Positions 23,733-34,060 of a stretch of 64,000 nt of DNA are shown here, piece by piece. Source of the stretch: Glossina fuscipes (Eukaryota; Arthropoda; Insecta; Diptera; Glossinidae). The translations under genes and the position numbers were made by a program. The notes below the pieces were generated by a model. It was not told where the DNA came from. It saw nothing but the letters and a program-made list of their open reading frames with translations, and did not search any database. Position 1 is the first letter of the stretch; each line of letters begins with the position of its first letter. The stretch spans positions 9,152,307 through 9,216,306 of the forward strand of contig NW_023998415.1 of NCBI RefSeq assembly GCF_014805625.2, in the 5' to 3' direction.

Positions 23733-23762
23733 TTATTTTTCTTTTTTGTCTTGCAGGTAAGT
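23733..23762 (+). promoter_or_regulatory. Zero-length exon: recursive-splicing ratchet point
   Basis: A long U-rich tract (about 23729-23750) leads to TTGCAG at 23751-23756 and joins without a gap to GTAAGTTGAG from 23757. This is a strong 3' splice site abutting a perfect 5' splice site, the exact consensus of ratchet points used to remove long Drosophila introns stepwise. A branch-point-like TTAAC lies about 33 nt upstream of the AG. A cryptic donor, CAG|GTAAAG at 23805/23806, could define a 49-nt RS-exon (23757-23805), as reported for such sites. It is on the same strand as the exon at 61831 and about 38 kb upstream of it, a typical ratchet-segment length. Use in vivo is inferred. Confidence 0.7.
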
Positions 23763-24987
23763 TGAGAATATCTACTCGTTTTGTAAGCGTCAGTTTTAGC
23801 CTCAGGTAAAGTTTATCACACGTGTGCTTTTTTCATTAAACTGAAGTTTACGATTAAATGAAAACACACGCATTAACCGTCACATGAAACATTTTTAAAC
23901 TTTCATAATAATTTGTAATGTGTTGCGGCGTTTTATCCCATTATAAAAAAAGCACAAAAAAAAAAATAAATAAATAAAAAATAATACTAATAATAATAAT
24001 AATAATAATAATAATCATAAAATGAAGAAATAAACATAAAGGAAGTGTTTCTGATTTTAAAAATCTATGAAATATTAAATTGATATCGTCATCATCATCA
24101 TTATCATAATCATCATAGCCATCATAATCACTATCATCACCGACTGCTAATTGTGGGAATTTGCCGAGTAAAGTTCATACATATGGGATCATGTATGGAG
24201 CTGTATTGCGTGTCTTTTATTATTCTTCATAAAAATGATGGCTTTTTTTTCTCATTCATTTTTATTTATCCATTATTAGGAGTAGATGAAAAATTATAAA
24301 AAAAAAAAACAAAAACCTTTTTTTTTAAACACTTTCACTTTTTAATATTTTTTTTTTTGTCTTTCATAATTTATTCTTTTTTTAGTATATATATTTTTTT
24401 TCATTTTTCGTGCTTTTTATATAATTGATCTGTCCACCTGTATATTGTTTTGATTCATATGCAGAATTGCACTTTGAATTATATAGAAAAACCTTTTTTC
24501 CAATACTATCATGCAGTCATGTAACGTAAATAGAAAGTTTCACATTGTTGCTGTTGTGTTTTTTTGCCTTTTTTTTTTTTTGGTTTTTGTTTTCATTTTT
24601 GGTTTTGTTAGTGTTGTACAAGAGTGAAGGTGTTTTTAGTTTTTAAGCAAATATTAACAAATCCTTATTCCCACACTACCTACCAGCAGATGTCTGCTGG
24701 TGATGTTTGTCTATTGTGAAGTGATCATGCAATAAAACAAATAGTTTATAATTGTCACTTAATCTGAATACTGTCCATACGTATATCTAAAAAAAAAAAG
24801 ACTATAGGTGAATAATTGAAAAAAAAAAAAAAAAAATAGCAAAGCAAAAAAGGAAAACATTTTTTAAACATGCAACTTCCATATCATGCAACACCTTCTT
24901 CCTTGCCAAGCAAGGGGGACGAACAGGTGTTAAGGTTTCTTTTTTTACAACTATTTTTTGGAATTTTTATGCATAATTTATTATTAT

Positions 24988-24990
<3 letters not shown>
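23763..24990. other. Intronic DNA after the ratchet point
   Basis: No gene is seen. The stretch holds a TAA tract (about 23979-24014), a CAT/ATC tract (about 24087-24140), poly(T) at about 24569-24580, and a palindromic CAGCAGATGTCTGCTG at 24686-24701. Confidence 0.45.

Positions 24991-24991
<1 letters not shown>

Positions 24992-25026
<35 letters not shown>
24992..25026. repeat. TA microsatellite abutting a DINE-like element
   Basis: An uninterrupted TA run ends exactly where TACCCTACACCA of the next element begins. Such microsatellites often lie beside Helitron-related insertions. Confidence 0.88.
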
Positions 25027-25028
<2 letters not shown>

Positions 25029-25375
25029 CTACACCATTATGTTAAGTTTGTCTCGATGTATGCAGCACTCACAAAGACTTGAGGTAGACTCATCTCTTAT
25101 TATACCGATCATCCCTGAAAGTGATTCTAAGCTTGACTGTCCGTCTGTCCATTTTGTACAGCACTTTTGTGTTTGGCCCTAAGATCGTAATTATTGAAAT
25201 AATTTGATGACACTTTGGCCCAACGACGATCGCTATTGAAAATGATTCGGGCCGGACCACTTTTTCGATCACTGCTCATATAACAATTTGAAGAACTGTA
25301 TTAAGCGAAGTGATGAAGTGAGTTTTTAATGACGTGTGCCGTGCTTCCCTACAGTGTTTTTACTTGTTTTATTTT
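25021..25375 (+). mobile_element. DINE-like repeat (family 2), forward copy
   Basis: It starts TATACCCTACACCA, then has TGTATGCAGCACTCACAAAGACTTGAGG-type words, TTATACCGATCATCC, GACTGTCCGTCTGTCC, AATTATTGAAATAATTTG, ACTTTGGCCCAACG, ACGATCGCTATTGAAAATG and CCACTTTTTCGATCACTGC, and ends with a CTACAGTGTTTTTACTTG tail. The same ordered words recur in at least ten other places here. It has no ORF. The core and general plan resemble DINE/INE-1 elements. Confidence 0.65.
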
Positions 25376-26520
25376 ACTTATCTAATTTTTTCTACTATTC
25401 TGCTAGTACTAGTAAAAATAATTAATCCGTTAATTCCGCAGCACGCATTTTCCTAAAGTGAATTTGTTTATTTTTTTTTATCGTTTCGCTGTGATTTGTA
25501 GAAGTAAAGTCAGACACGTGTGCCTATAAGACGGACTCGTATAATACACTAAAAGACTCATGGTCAAAGAATGAAAAAAAAAAAAAAAATGTATTAATAA
25601 ATTTTCAATAGTTTCTCCCCCTCTGCATCGCTTGTGAAAAAAAATAAAATATTTATTATTCAATAACTATAAAAATTGTCTTCACATAGTGTCTTAAGCG
25701 TAATTAATAAAGAGCACTACTTTAAATTTGAAAAGTAAGTTAATCGTTTTGGGCTGCAACGGGCTCATGTGCTTATATAATCTAAGTGACTCGTTAATCA
25801 TACGAGGTACAAGTCATCGCGTTTCAGGGATATATTCGCCTGTATTTCGAGCACTGGCCTTAGCAGTGTAGGTATATGAATATTTCGTAGTTGAACGCTT
25901 TCGGGCTATAATGCGAATATCGCGTTGGGCCGGCCTATCATCCAAATGCCGTTTTGTAATAACCTTATTGAAGAGATTGAATAAGTGTCCAGCCTCCCTC
26001 CTGCTTCGAGCAAACTAACACTACAACCTTTATAATCGATGTCGGTCATCTTAAGCGTTTCCCAACTAAATGGTTTACGATTTCAAAATAAATAACGCAT
26101 CACGAGTGCCTGGAAACGTTGAAATGTTTTATTCTTCGGTGTGCAAAGGAAAAATTACCACTTCGAGCATCGCTTCTCGAGACTATCAGAGGTATCAGAA
26201 AAAATTCTTTGAGGTGTCAAGATTTTTTCTTAATTAGCTTACAAATAATTTGGAAATTTTTAATAAAGTTTATAATGCAAACGATAGAATCTGAAAAACT
26301 TAATATTTCCGGATATGTTTTGCTTCCTAATATAAAAAATTAGGCACAAATTTTCATGCTTTTTTTGGTCTTTTGACTATAAGGTCTTAGTTGCACTCAG
26401 TACTTCGCCACCACCAATACCAATAAGAAGGATGCAATTTTAGTATTGATTAAATTAAGTGAATTTCGATCGACGAACTTTTCAGTTAGCCCAATAACTA
26501 TTAAATAGAAAGCAAACAAG
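25376..26520. other. Non-coding spacer
   Basis: No gene or clear repeat family was recognised. Confidence 0.4.
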
Positions 26521-26524
26521 TAAA

Positions 26525-26905
26525 ATCACTATATTGGAGCAGGGCCCACCATTAAATAACCTACACCATCCTACAGCTATCCACATATTGACTTTCCAAA
26601 ATGAAGCGTATGATTGGGAAATTTTCGAACCACACCTTTTTCCAATAACGTTCGTCTTCGGGTCAAATCACGTCAGTGTATCGCATTTCATCAAAATATC
26701 TTAAAAATTTCGTCCTATAGCTTGAACAAAAAAAAAAAAAAAAAAATGACACAGACAGACGGACAGACAAGGTTAAACCAGTTCAGAATCGTTGTCTGCA
26801 TCGATTGCTGGGTCTATGATGGCAAGTCCTTCTACGGCGTTTGTAACAACTGTTGTGTTGCGTATAATGAAGACAAGATATATATGTACTTCCAGACGAC
26901 TTATA
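26525..26905 (-). mobile_element. DINE-like repeat (family 2), reverse copy
   Basis: The plus strand reads CCCACCATTAAATAACCTACACCATCC at the family's 3' end, then TTTTTCCAATAACGTTCGTC, AATCACGTCAGTG, CATTTCATCAAAATATCTTAAAAATTTCG, then GACACAGACAGACGGACAGAC and GTTCAGAATCG. This is the exact reverse of the forward copies. An 18-bp A-run inside looks like a later expansion. Confidence 0.6.
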
Positions 26906-27485
26906 CTGCGTAACTTTCATGTCTAAACAAAAAAAAATAGTCAAGTAGTGTTTTTTGTTCTTTTAAACGTGAAAACTCCATGATGATTCCGATACATTTT
27001 TGTGTGACAGCTACGAACGTTTGCGATGTAATCGTTTCCCTGTTGACCTGGCGAGTTAAATCAATTTTATTATCTGAATTCTTGCAAATATAAAAATTTT
27101 AATAATAATAAGTCGGCAAACAGACACTTGTGGCGCAAGTTAGTTTGGATTTTCATGTTGGTCCTGAATGATAAAATTACTCTAACGTTGTCTGCGTCGA
27201 TGGAGACTAGAAAAATTTAATTTAATTCATTTTATGCATAATTCATAAACTGCACTTGTCCTCATCGATTATTAAAGACCCCAATAGTGCGGCCAATCAT
27301 ATACATATTACATACCTATATATATATATATAAATATTTTTTTTCTTTTTTACTATATTAAACTCCATTTTAAATTGATTCGTATGCGCAGTTGTTTTAT
27401 CTTGCTTGTAATGCTACAACTCTTTGGTCATAAATGCTTTATGCATAAATTTCATAAGTTTTCTTGCTGTCCATAGTTTTTATCC

Positions 27486-27518
<33 letters not shown>

Positions 27519-27880
27519 TTTTTTTTTTTTATCAGTTTATGTTGAATGCTTAATGATTTCCTTTGTGTATTCATTCCGATACATTCATACATTTTGTCAT
27601 TTTATTAACAAGTGTCACAAATTTGTCATATTTCGTCGGTATATTGTATTTGTGCACAATTCGCTTATAAACCATGTCCACCATTTGCAGGATGAGGTTA
27701 CATTAAATACATAATTTCATTGACAAGGCCTAGGAGCAAATATCTATTGAAAGAGAATTTGTGGAAAAAAGTCATAAATACTCTTGAATATGGGAAGCTT
27801 TCTGACTACGGGTAGATAAAATTATGCTCGCTCAACAACTAATTGCTTGCTCTTGTAAACTGCATTTTATAATTATCAGC
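26906..27880. other. Non-coding spacer with a long poly(T)
   Basis: No gene is seen. A tract of some 43 nearly pure T (27488-27530) is the main feature; a short TA tract lies at about 27318-27331. Confidence 0.5.
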
Positions 27881-27883
27881 TTC

Positions 27884-28008
27884 TATACCCACCACCGAAG
27901 AATCGGATAGTATTTCTTTTGTTGAAACGTTTGCAGCAACCGGAAAGAACCTTCGGAAATCTCATAAAGTATATGTATATATATCAAACTTGAAATGCAT
28001 TGTCGTTC
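27884..28008 (+). mobile_element. 5' end of a DINE-like element (family 3)
   Basis: It begins TATACCCACCACCGAAGAATCGG and leads through GTTTGCAGCAACCGG and ACCTTCGGAAATCTC to ATAAAGTATATGTATATATATC. This is the layout of the 5' part of fly DINE elements (TATACCC... CCTATAAAGTATATATATTCTTGATC). Instead of going on to the expected GTCCGTCTGTCC core, it runs straight into 18S rRNA sequence at 28009. Confidence 0.5.
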
Positions 28009-28150
28009 TCTGTGATGCCCTTAGATGTCCTGGGCTGCACGCGCGCTACAATGAAAGTATCAAAGTGTATTTCCTAGACCAAGAGGTTCGGGTAAACCGC
28101 TGAACCACTTTCATGCTTGGGATTATGGACTGAAACTGTTCACATGAACT
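28009..28150 (+). pseudogene. 18S rRNA fragment (3' part of the small-subunit rRNA)
   Basis: This 142-bp stretch reads TCTGTGATGCCCTTAGATGT, then TGGGCTGCACGCGCGCTACA, ATGAAAGTATCAAAGTGTAT, TTCCTAGACC, GGTAAACCGCTGAACCACTT, TCATGCTTGGGATT and finally CTGAAACTGTTCACATGAAC. It corresponds to the highly conserved region shortly before the last helix of eukaryotic 18S rRNA. The wording (AATGAAAGTATCA, CCACTTTCATGCTTGGGATT) is that of insects. A handful of substitutions are visible (for example AGAGGTTCGGG where AGAGGTCCGGG is expected). The match starts and stops abruptly and the rest of the rRNA is absent, so this is a displaced fragment and not a working gene. Confidence 0.88.
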
Positions 28151-28954
28151 ACAAAAATTGAGAAAAATCATCCACACCCCCGCAACACACATCTAATGTG
28201 GAAGAATTTGGTATTTTCTTTTTTTTTGTTTTCTTAGGCTTTCTGGAAGGATGTGCATGGAAGATTCGGTCCCAACTGAACTTTGAGCACTTTGTTGACT
28301 AAATTTAGTTTCACTTATACCACGTCTAATATTAATTTTTTGAACTTTTTATGTTTGGTTCTCAGGCTTAACTCTTCTGATTGCTTATAAGCGCATTATG
28401 TTATGTATCTTCAAACGTGATCTGTGGAATTGAAGAAGGGAATTTTAAAATTTGCGCATATCCTTGTCTTTAGATATTTAAGTTTTTATCTTAATTTTTG
28501 CGACAATGGCAATACCGCAGAAAATAATGTCCTTCAGTGAACATCGTTATCTCGATATAAGTATTAACAAATCTTTAATAAAAAGTCTTTAAAATTTTTT
28601 AAAATGGCGCGAGCTTTAACAAGCATTCTTCCTAAAGGTCGAACTATGTAATATACTCCTAAGACAATTTCCTTTTTTCTAGTGTTAAATAAAAAAAGGG
28701 CGTAGTAATGGGAAGTAATTTTCCGCCCAATAATGCTCGTAATGCTTTACGTCATTATAACTTGGAATGAGTGAGCCCACGATGGAAGCCATCATTATTA
28801 AATATTTTTTTCTTTTCTTGGTTCTCAATCTATTGAGTTTATTTAAAAAGGAAAAAAGGGCTAAAAATACTTACTTTTAAAGTTAATTTTTGGGCATTCT
28901 TTGTTGAGAGGTTAATACTTTTGAGGCTAATTCTAAATATTCTCCGGCCGAGGC
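28151..28954. other. Non-coding spacer
   Basis: No gene is seen and the 18S similarity does not continue. The sequence is AT-rich with short homopolymers. Confidence 0.4.
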
Positions 28955-29262
28955 TAAGATTGGTATGGGAAAAACTGTATTGGGACAACATTGTCCCTAA
29001 ATAATGCTTGCTATCTCACATGTAGGGTATGCTCTATTTGACATTTCAGTCTGGGATTCTTATGAAAATACGATCCTGTCATAAGTTTTCTATTGTCAAA
29101 ATAAATGAAATTTCTAGAAGAAGTTAAATATTAAAAACAATATAGACAGACAGACGGACAGAGAAGGTTAGTCTACTCTTCAAGCCCTTCTGAGCTGTTG
29201 AATACATCTGCATAAACTTTATATTCCCCTTGTACCACGAGTTGGGTAGCTTTCACTTTTTT
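28955..29262 (-). mobile_element. DINE-like repeat (family 2), reverse copy
   Basis: In plus order: ATGGGAAAAACTGTATTGGGAC, then AGACAGACAGACGGACAGAGAAGG, CTCTTCAAGCCCTTCTGAGC, GTTGAATACATCTGCATAAAC and CCCTTGTACCACGAGTTGGGTAG. This is the reverse of the 5' half of forward copies (TACCC... GGTACAAGG... GATGTATGCAAC... GTCCGTCTGTCC). It is decayed. Confidence 0.55.
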
Positions 29263-30951
29263 ATTTGAATACACGTCCTATACGCTCACAATAAAATGAT
29301 ATACGCCTAATTGTGGTAGCGCAGTATATATATAGCTAACAGTAAAACCAAAGCATTTTAAATTTGATAAGCATTTAATATAATAAATAACAGTCACAGT
29401 CAAACTTGTATTCTTTTCAAAAAGTCATCTAAAAATGCTTTTCTCTTTTTCAAGGTCTCACTTCAAACAAAAAATACTTGAAAATATTTCCTCAAAAAAG
29501 AAAACAAAAAAAAAAAACAAACTTAAATAAGTAAAGTTTACAATTTGTTGGTGCAGCATCTAACGAGCAGTAGCTTGTAGCAGCTCGTTTGCTGTTCAAC
29601 GTAATGAACACGTTTGCCGTTTAGTTCTTATTCTTTTGCATAAAATCTCAAATTACAAACCTTGACAAGAAGCATTTAAAATAACTAATTACTCCGTTTC
29701 AAAAAAAAAAAAAAAATACAAAGATTAGCAATAATAATAATGTACATATATATATATAAAAACTAAAATAATAAAATAGAATTAAATTACGAACCAGGAA
29801 AGTTGTGTACAATTCAATGCTGAATAAAACAAACAAAGCCCCCGAGAGAGCAAAAAAAAAAAAAAAAAAACGCTAGCAAGTCACGATTAGAACTGAGTCT
29901 TGGATAAACATCGCTTGAAGGCAACTACTTAAAAGTACTTCACCTTTTCCTTTCCCTCCCCTTGATAATGATGTGAGTGTAGATTGTAGGTTCAAAAAAA
30001 GCGATATCCATGTGAAACTCTTTTATCGCCAGGACAAAATAAACGCTTTGTAAACTCTAGAAGTTTTTTTTGGGGGAAAAGATGCAAGACGTCTTCATTT
30101 GGATAGGTCGCCTCTATTATCCACATTTTTATTAAATTTAATAAAACCTTATCAATCCGTGTTATATCAATACAATCAAGATTACAGGATTACGGTCTAA
30201 CTTTTGCAGCGCTAAATGCAAATTTTACCTCAGGGCCTATGAGGCTGATAATTTACAAGCTAAGCGCTCGCTAAGACGTTTAATTGTTAGGTTTAATGCC
30301 TTAGCTTAGCTGCTGTGCAGTCTCATCATTCCACTAAATTAATAATTAAAAGCTTGGCTGAATAAAAGAGGAAATGCTATTGTCATTAGCTTTAAACCCA
30401 TGTTCGCTTTGAATAGGATAACTCTTTCAATTCCATGTCATATCTTACCACTATCTTAAATATTGGACCAAGTTAGAATTTAGCAAGTTGGGAATACGTA
30501 AAAACAACTTAAAGCTTGAGCGCGGGACAAAAACAAGCAAGCTTGCAGTATATGCTTTAGTTCGTAAATTATTGACAAAAATATAACGAAACCTTTACGA
30601 AACTGTTTTAATTCTTTAAGAGTGGGGAAGAGTGGGGAAGAGCGGAGGTGGGGTTATAAATTCGTCTCACCAAGCTAATCTTTCTAATAAAAACGTATAT
30701 TTTTTTTTTTTTGGTTGTATTTCGTGAGACTTTCGATTCGCGCTTTCGTATATACATACAAACGGTATGACAACATTAACATACTGCTCTCCTTTGGTAA
30801 TGAGTACTAAAACTTAACGATCAGTATTTATCACACAATGACAAGGAGTAAATAACTGGTTTTAGTTGTGTTTGTTATTATGATTTTATACAAAAATTCA
30901 TGATTATAGTAACAATAATTATGTTAATTGTTTAAAATACGACGCTTGCAT

Positions 30952-30993
<42 letters not shown>

Positions 30994-31163
30994 ATTTAAC
31001 AAATTTTCTTAAATTACTTCAATATATACATATACTTATATAAGTTATTGTGCAGATAGCTTGCGGGAAACAGCGCATGGAAGGATTGTAAACACATATG
31101 ATCGCGAAAGACAATACACCTTTATATATATATATAATTTATATATAGTTACATATATGTACC
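29263..31163. other. Non-coding DNA
   Basis: No gene is seen. A-runs occur at about 29701-29716 and 29852-29870, a short GTGGGGAAGA duplication at 30620-30641, and a TA tract at 30956-30986. Confidence 0.45.
30956..30986. repeat. TA microsatellite
   Basis: A TA run of about 15 units ending in TATGTATATA. Confidence 0.9.
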
Positions 31164-31165
31164 TA

Positions 31166-31967
31166 CAGTGAGTCTCATTAATATTGGGTTTTTTTTCGCT
31201 CGACAAAAAGTAAACGCTTGTTAAACCTAGTCCACTGTCGTTATATGAAAATTTTTTTTTACTATTTTCTACTACTATGGAATACATGCCAAAATATAAA
31301 CAAAACATTATTTCAGTAGATAAGAAATTTAAAAATAACTTTAAGAACTTCAAAAACATAGCGCCATTAATATTGGGTTTTTTTTCATATAAGGAATGGA
31401 TTGGAAGAGAACAAAACAGCAGCTCGCAAATGCAAGAGCTTATGGTAATGATCAAGTTATAATTAGGTCTGCATGTGGTGTGTGGTCTGGGCCAATGCAG
31501 TCGGAAAATTTGTGTGTACCGATGGCACTGTAAGCAAGCAGAATTATTTAAGGATATTGAAGGAAAATTTGAAGAAAGAAACTACAAACACACTTGACAT
31601 CTTGAAAGCATCTTTACATTCTACCAATATGACGGCCTCAAGCATTAGTCCCGCTTAATTCAAGAATGTCTCTTATATGACTGCCTCAGAGCTCCTCATT
31701 CGCTTTCCCTATCTCCAAGCATGAATCCCATCAACACTATGTGGAATGAATTGGGTCGCCATGTACGAATACATTCAATCCCTTCCGTCCAAGACCTGAA
31801 AAATGGACTTTAAGAAGAATGGAGTAAGATCCCTCTAAATTATGTTATTAAGCAAAGAGCATACCCCTCCACACATTAATTTAAAAATTATATGCTGTTT
31901 TTCTCTTCGTATCCTACCTTCCTTTACTTTGTCGAGCGAAAGAACCCAATATTAAAGAGACTCACTG
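31166..31967 (+). mobile_element. Tc1-like DNA transposon, 802 bp, decayed, TIRs preserved
   Basis: The ends are inverted repeats: the left starts CAGTGAGTCTC (31166), continues ATATTGGGTT and TTTCGCTCGACAAA; the right, read in reverse, is CAGTGAGTCTC, TTTAATATTGGGTTC, TTTCGCTCGACAAA. TA flanks both ends (31164-31165 and 31968-31969), the target duplication of Tc1/mariner elements. A second copy of ATTAATATTGGGTTTTTTTT at about 31367-31386 makes the left arm look like an IR/DR arrangement. The inside holds remnants of a Tc1 transposase: VGKFVCTDGTVSKQNYLRIL with KENLKK, then FYQYDGLKH in place of FQQDNDPKH, then SPSMNPINTMWNELGRHVR in place of SPDLNPIENLW. The final catalytic Glu is Asn, and stops and frameshifts occur. 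The N-terminal DNA-binding part is missing. It is a non-functional, possibly formerly cross-mobilised copy. Confidence 0.85.
31473..31850 (+). pseudogene. Tc1 transposase C-terminal remnant
   Basis: This is the coding relic inside the 802-bp element. Frame 1 (31473-31655) gives VGKFVCTDGTVSKQ and NYLRILKENLKK, as in the Tc1 catalytic core. Other frames give FYQYDGLKH from 31619, then an internal stop, RLIQECLLYDC, and NPINTMWNELGRHVRIHS with EEWSKIPLNYV. Of the DDE residues, the second Asp block survives only in degenerate form and the Glu is replaced. Confidence 0.75.
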
Positions 31968-31969
31968 TA

Positions 31970-32427
31970 TGCGAGGCACAAATGATTATAAATATATGTA
32001 CAAAACACACATATTCATGTTTACTTTTACATATTTGTGCAGTTAAGTTTTCCAAAATAATTGCTTGTAATGAATGCTTTGCCTCATGAACTAAACCTTG
32101 GCAAAAGAAACCGTAAATGGAATATATACGCGGCACAACTGCTGACATAAGATTTATTACGGCGACACATAATATCCAGAATTTTTTTTTTTTTTGCTCA
32201 AAGGGTCGAAGAAAGTCAGATCTTTGCATTTGTATACACATCAGTCAACGATTGCTGTATTTTGGGACCATTTTAAACGCATTGGAGACACATATGTATT
32301 TAGATAGACATATTTTTGGCGAGTTTTATACTCGGAACCTATTCAACCCCGTTACGTCCACAAACTTGAATATAAACTAGAAAACCGAACTGAACTGCCC
32401 GTATGTGCTCAATAGTTTCTTATGCCT
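31970..32427. other. Non-coding spacer
   Basis: Nothing was recognised. The open frames on both strands have no domain or conserved motif. Confidence 0.4.
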
Positions 32428-32620
32428 GACGCCGCGTAGCCGAGTAATTAAGAGTCGCGAAGACCAAGTCTGTGTTCACGATTGTACACATACCCACTAG
32501 CCACTTCCTGTCCCTCCGTCTCGCTCTCTCTCCTTCTCCAATTTTTTCTGATCGTCACCGTGTTTACATGTACAACGGACAACCGTCTGAGCAACGAGTA
32601 AATAAAAAAAAAAATAAATT
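32428..32620 (+). mobile_element. tRNA-derived SINE-like element with A-rich tail
   Basis: It starts GACGCCGCGTAGCCGAG, an A-box-like head (TAGCCGAGTAAT), with a B-box-like TGTTCACGATT about 45 nt later. A unique body follows and it ends in an A-rich tail (about 32600-32620). This fits a pol III SINE retroposed by target-primed reverse transcription. The body does not match the copies at 5757 and 51554, so it is a different family or a diverged one. Confidence 0.45.
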
Positions 32621-33318
32621 CTTTAAAGTGTAAAAATCGTGAAAGAAAGTAGAAAATGTAATGTTGCCCATACACTGCTTAATTTTGAAGTTAACCTTGA
32701 TATTTATAAGTCTTTCATTCCTATGCTAGGCAAAACACTGAATCAATTTCCAAAAAAAAGGCGAAGACTGCCAGGTATTCTTATCCCCAACGGAAAAGCT
32801 ATAACACAAATATAAATTTTGACGATATTATTGTGTTAACAAAGATTATGTAAATAGTTTCATAATAATGGTTCCCCAATACGAACACAACGATTAGCCT
32901 TGTTGTCCTTGGACACTTTATTAAGATCAACTGCATTTGCACTGCTTTTACAATGACAAAGTGAATTGAACTTATTCACTAGGGTAGTTAAAACTTGACT
33001 GAATCGTTGCGAATCATTGCCAGATATAGCCAAACTAATAGTTAAACTAAGTGAATAGTATATATTCAACATAGATCGGATCGATTAAAACTCATTACTT
33101 GCTTATCTCTACAAAAATATATTAGAATTACTTTGATATGCATGCAAAAAAGCGAATAAATAAACTCATCATTATGAAATCAAGTCTGAAATCTTATGCG
33201 CAGCCACACAAGCAGGATTTTATTCGACCATCTACCACTTCTACCCATTTGACCATCTAGTGATTTTCGCCGATACAACACTCGCGTTGCCAAATACCAA
33301 AGGACATGACGTATATAC
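32621..33318. other. Non-coding spacer
   Basis: No gene or assignable repeat was seen. Confidence 0.4.
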
Positions 33319-33319
33319 G

Positions 33320-34060
33320 GTTTGCTAAAATGTTTCCAATGCCCAGAGGCGGCAGAGGCTTCAAAGTCCTCACAAAGTCTCTGGTCAGCATTAAATTTTG
33401 AATTGAATTAAGCATGTCCGTCTGTCCGCAAAACTATCGGCTTAAAATTTTCCAAAAACATGGCAAGTTCTTGCGCCCTGCTCTTCTTGGTATTGAGAAT
33501 GAGCCAAATCGGTCGAAGGACACGCCGACAGTGCTACATAAAGTAAATGCATCTCAGTTCTTCAAGAGGAATGAAGAATTGGTTTTTTTTGGTCATTACT
33601 CATAAACTGTAGCAGATAAAAATGTACAAAAAATTGAAAGCAGATTCGGTAGCATTTGTGCATAAAAATGGAAAAAATTGACTACGCTTACCCAATATTA
33701 TATATTATATCGAAATTTAATTATTTTTTCAATACCATTTTAACGCGTAGAAACAAGCAACACATATCCGTCTGTTCGTCTGTCCATCTGTCTGTCTGCG
33801 CAACTTTGTAGTATATGCAGTAAACACACTGCATTTAGCGAAAATTAAGATGTCGCTCACAAAGTTGCAGAAGAATTTGAAATTGAGATAAACTTTTCAA
33901 AGAACACGCCTACAACGCCCACATGCCTATGCAGCAGCGCATTACTGCGCTCGGTGCTGATAATATTTTTTTGACAAGTTTATACATGCACAAAGTAACA
34001 TCATCTCTTTAAAAAAACGACGGACCGACGGTCATTATTATACTGACACTTCTGTTTAGA
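33320..34060 (+). mobile_element. DINE/INE-1-like element, copy B
   Basis: It aligns in order with copy A (15642-16550): CTTCAAAGTCCTCACAAAG, GGTCAGCATTAAATTTTGAAT, CATGTCCGTCTGTCCG, CAAGTTCTTGCGCCC, TTGGTATTGAGAATGAGCC, GGACACGCC, CATAAACTGTAGCAGATAAA, GTCTGTCCATCTGTC, AAAATTAAGATGTCGC and ACACGCCTACAACGCCCAC. CACGCC/CGCCCAC words are typical of the INE-1 interior. It is non-coding and the boundaries are approximate. Confidence 0.65.
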
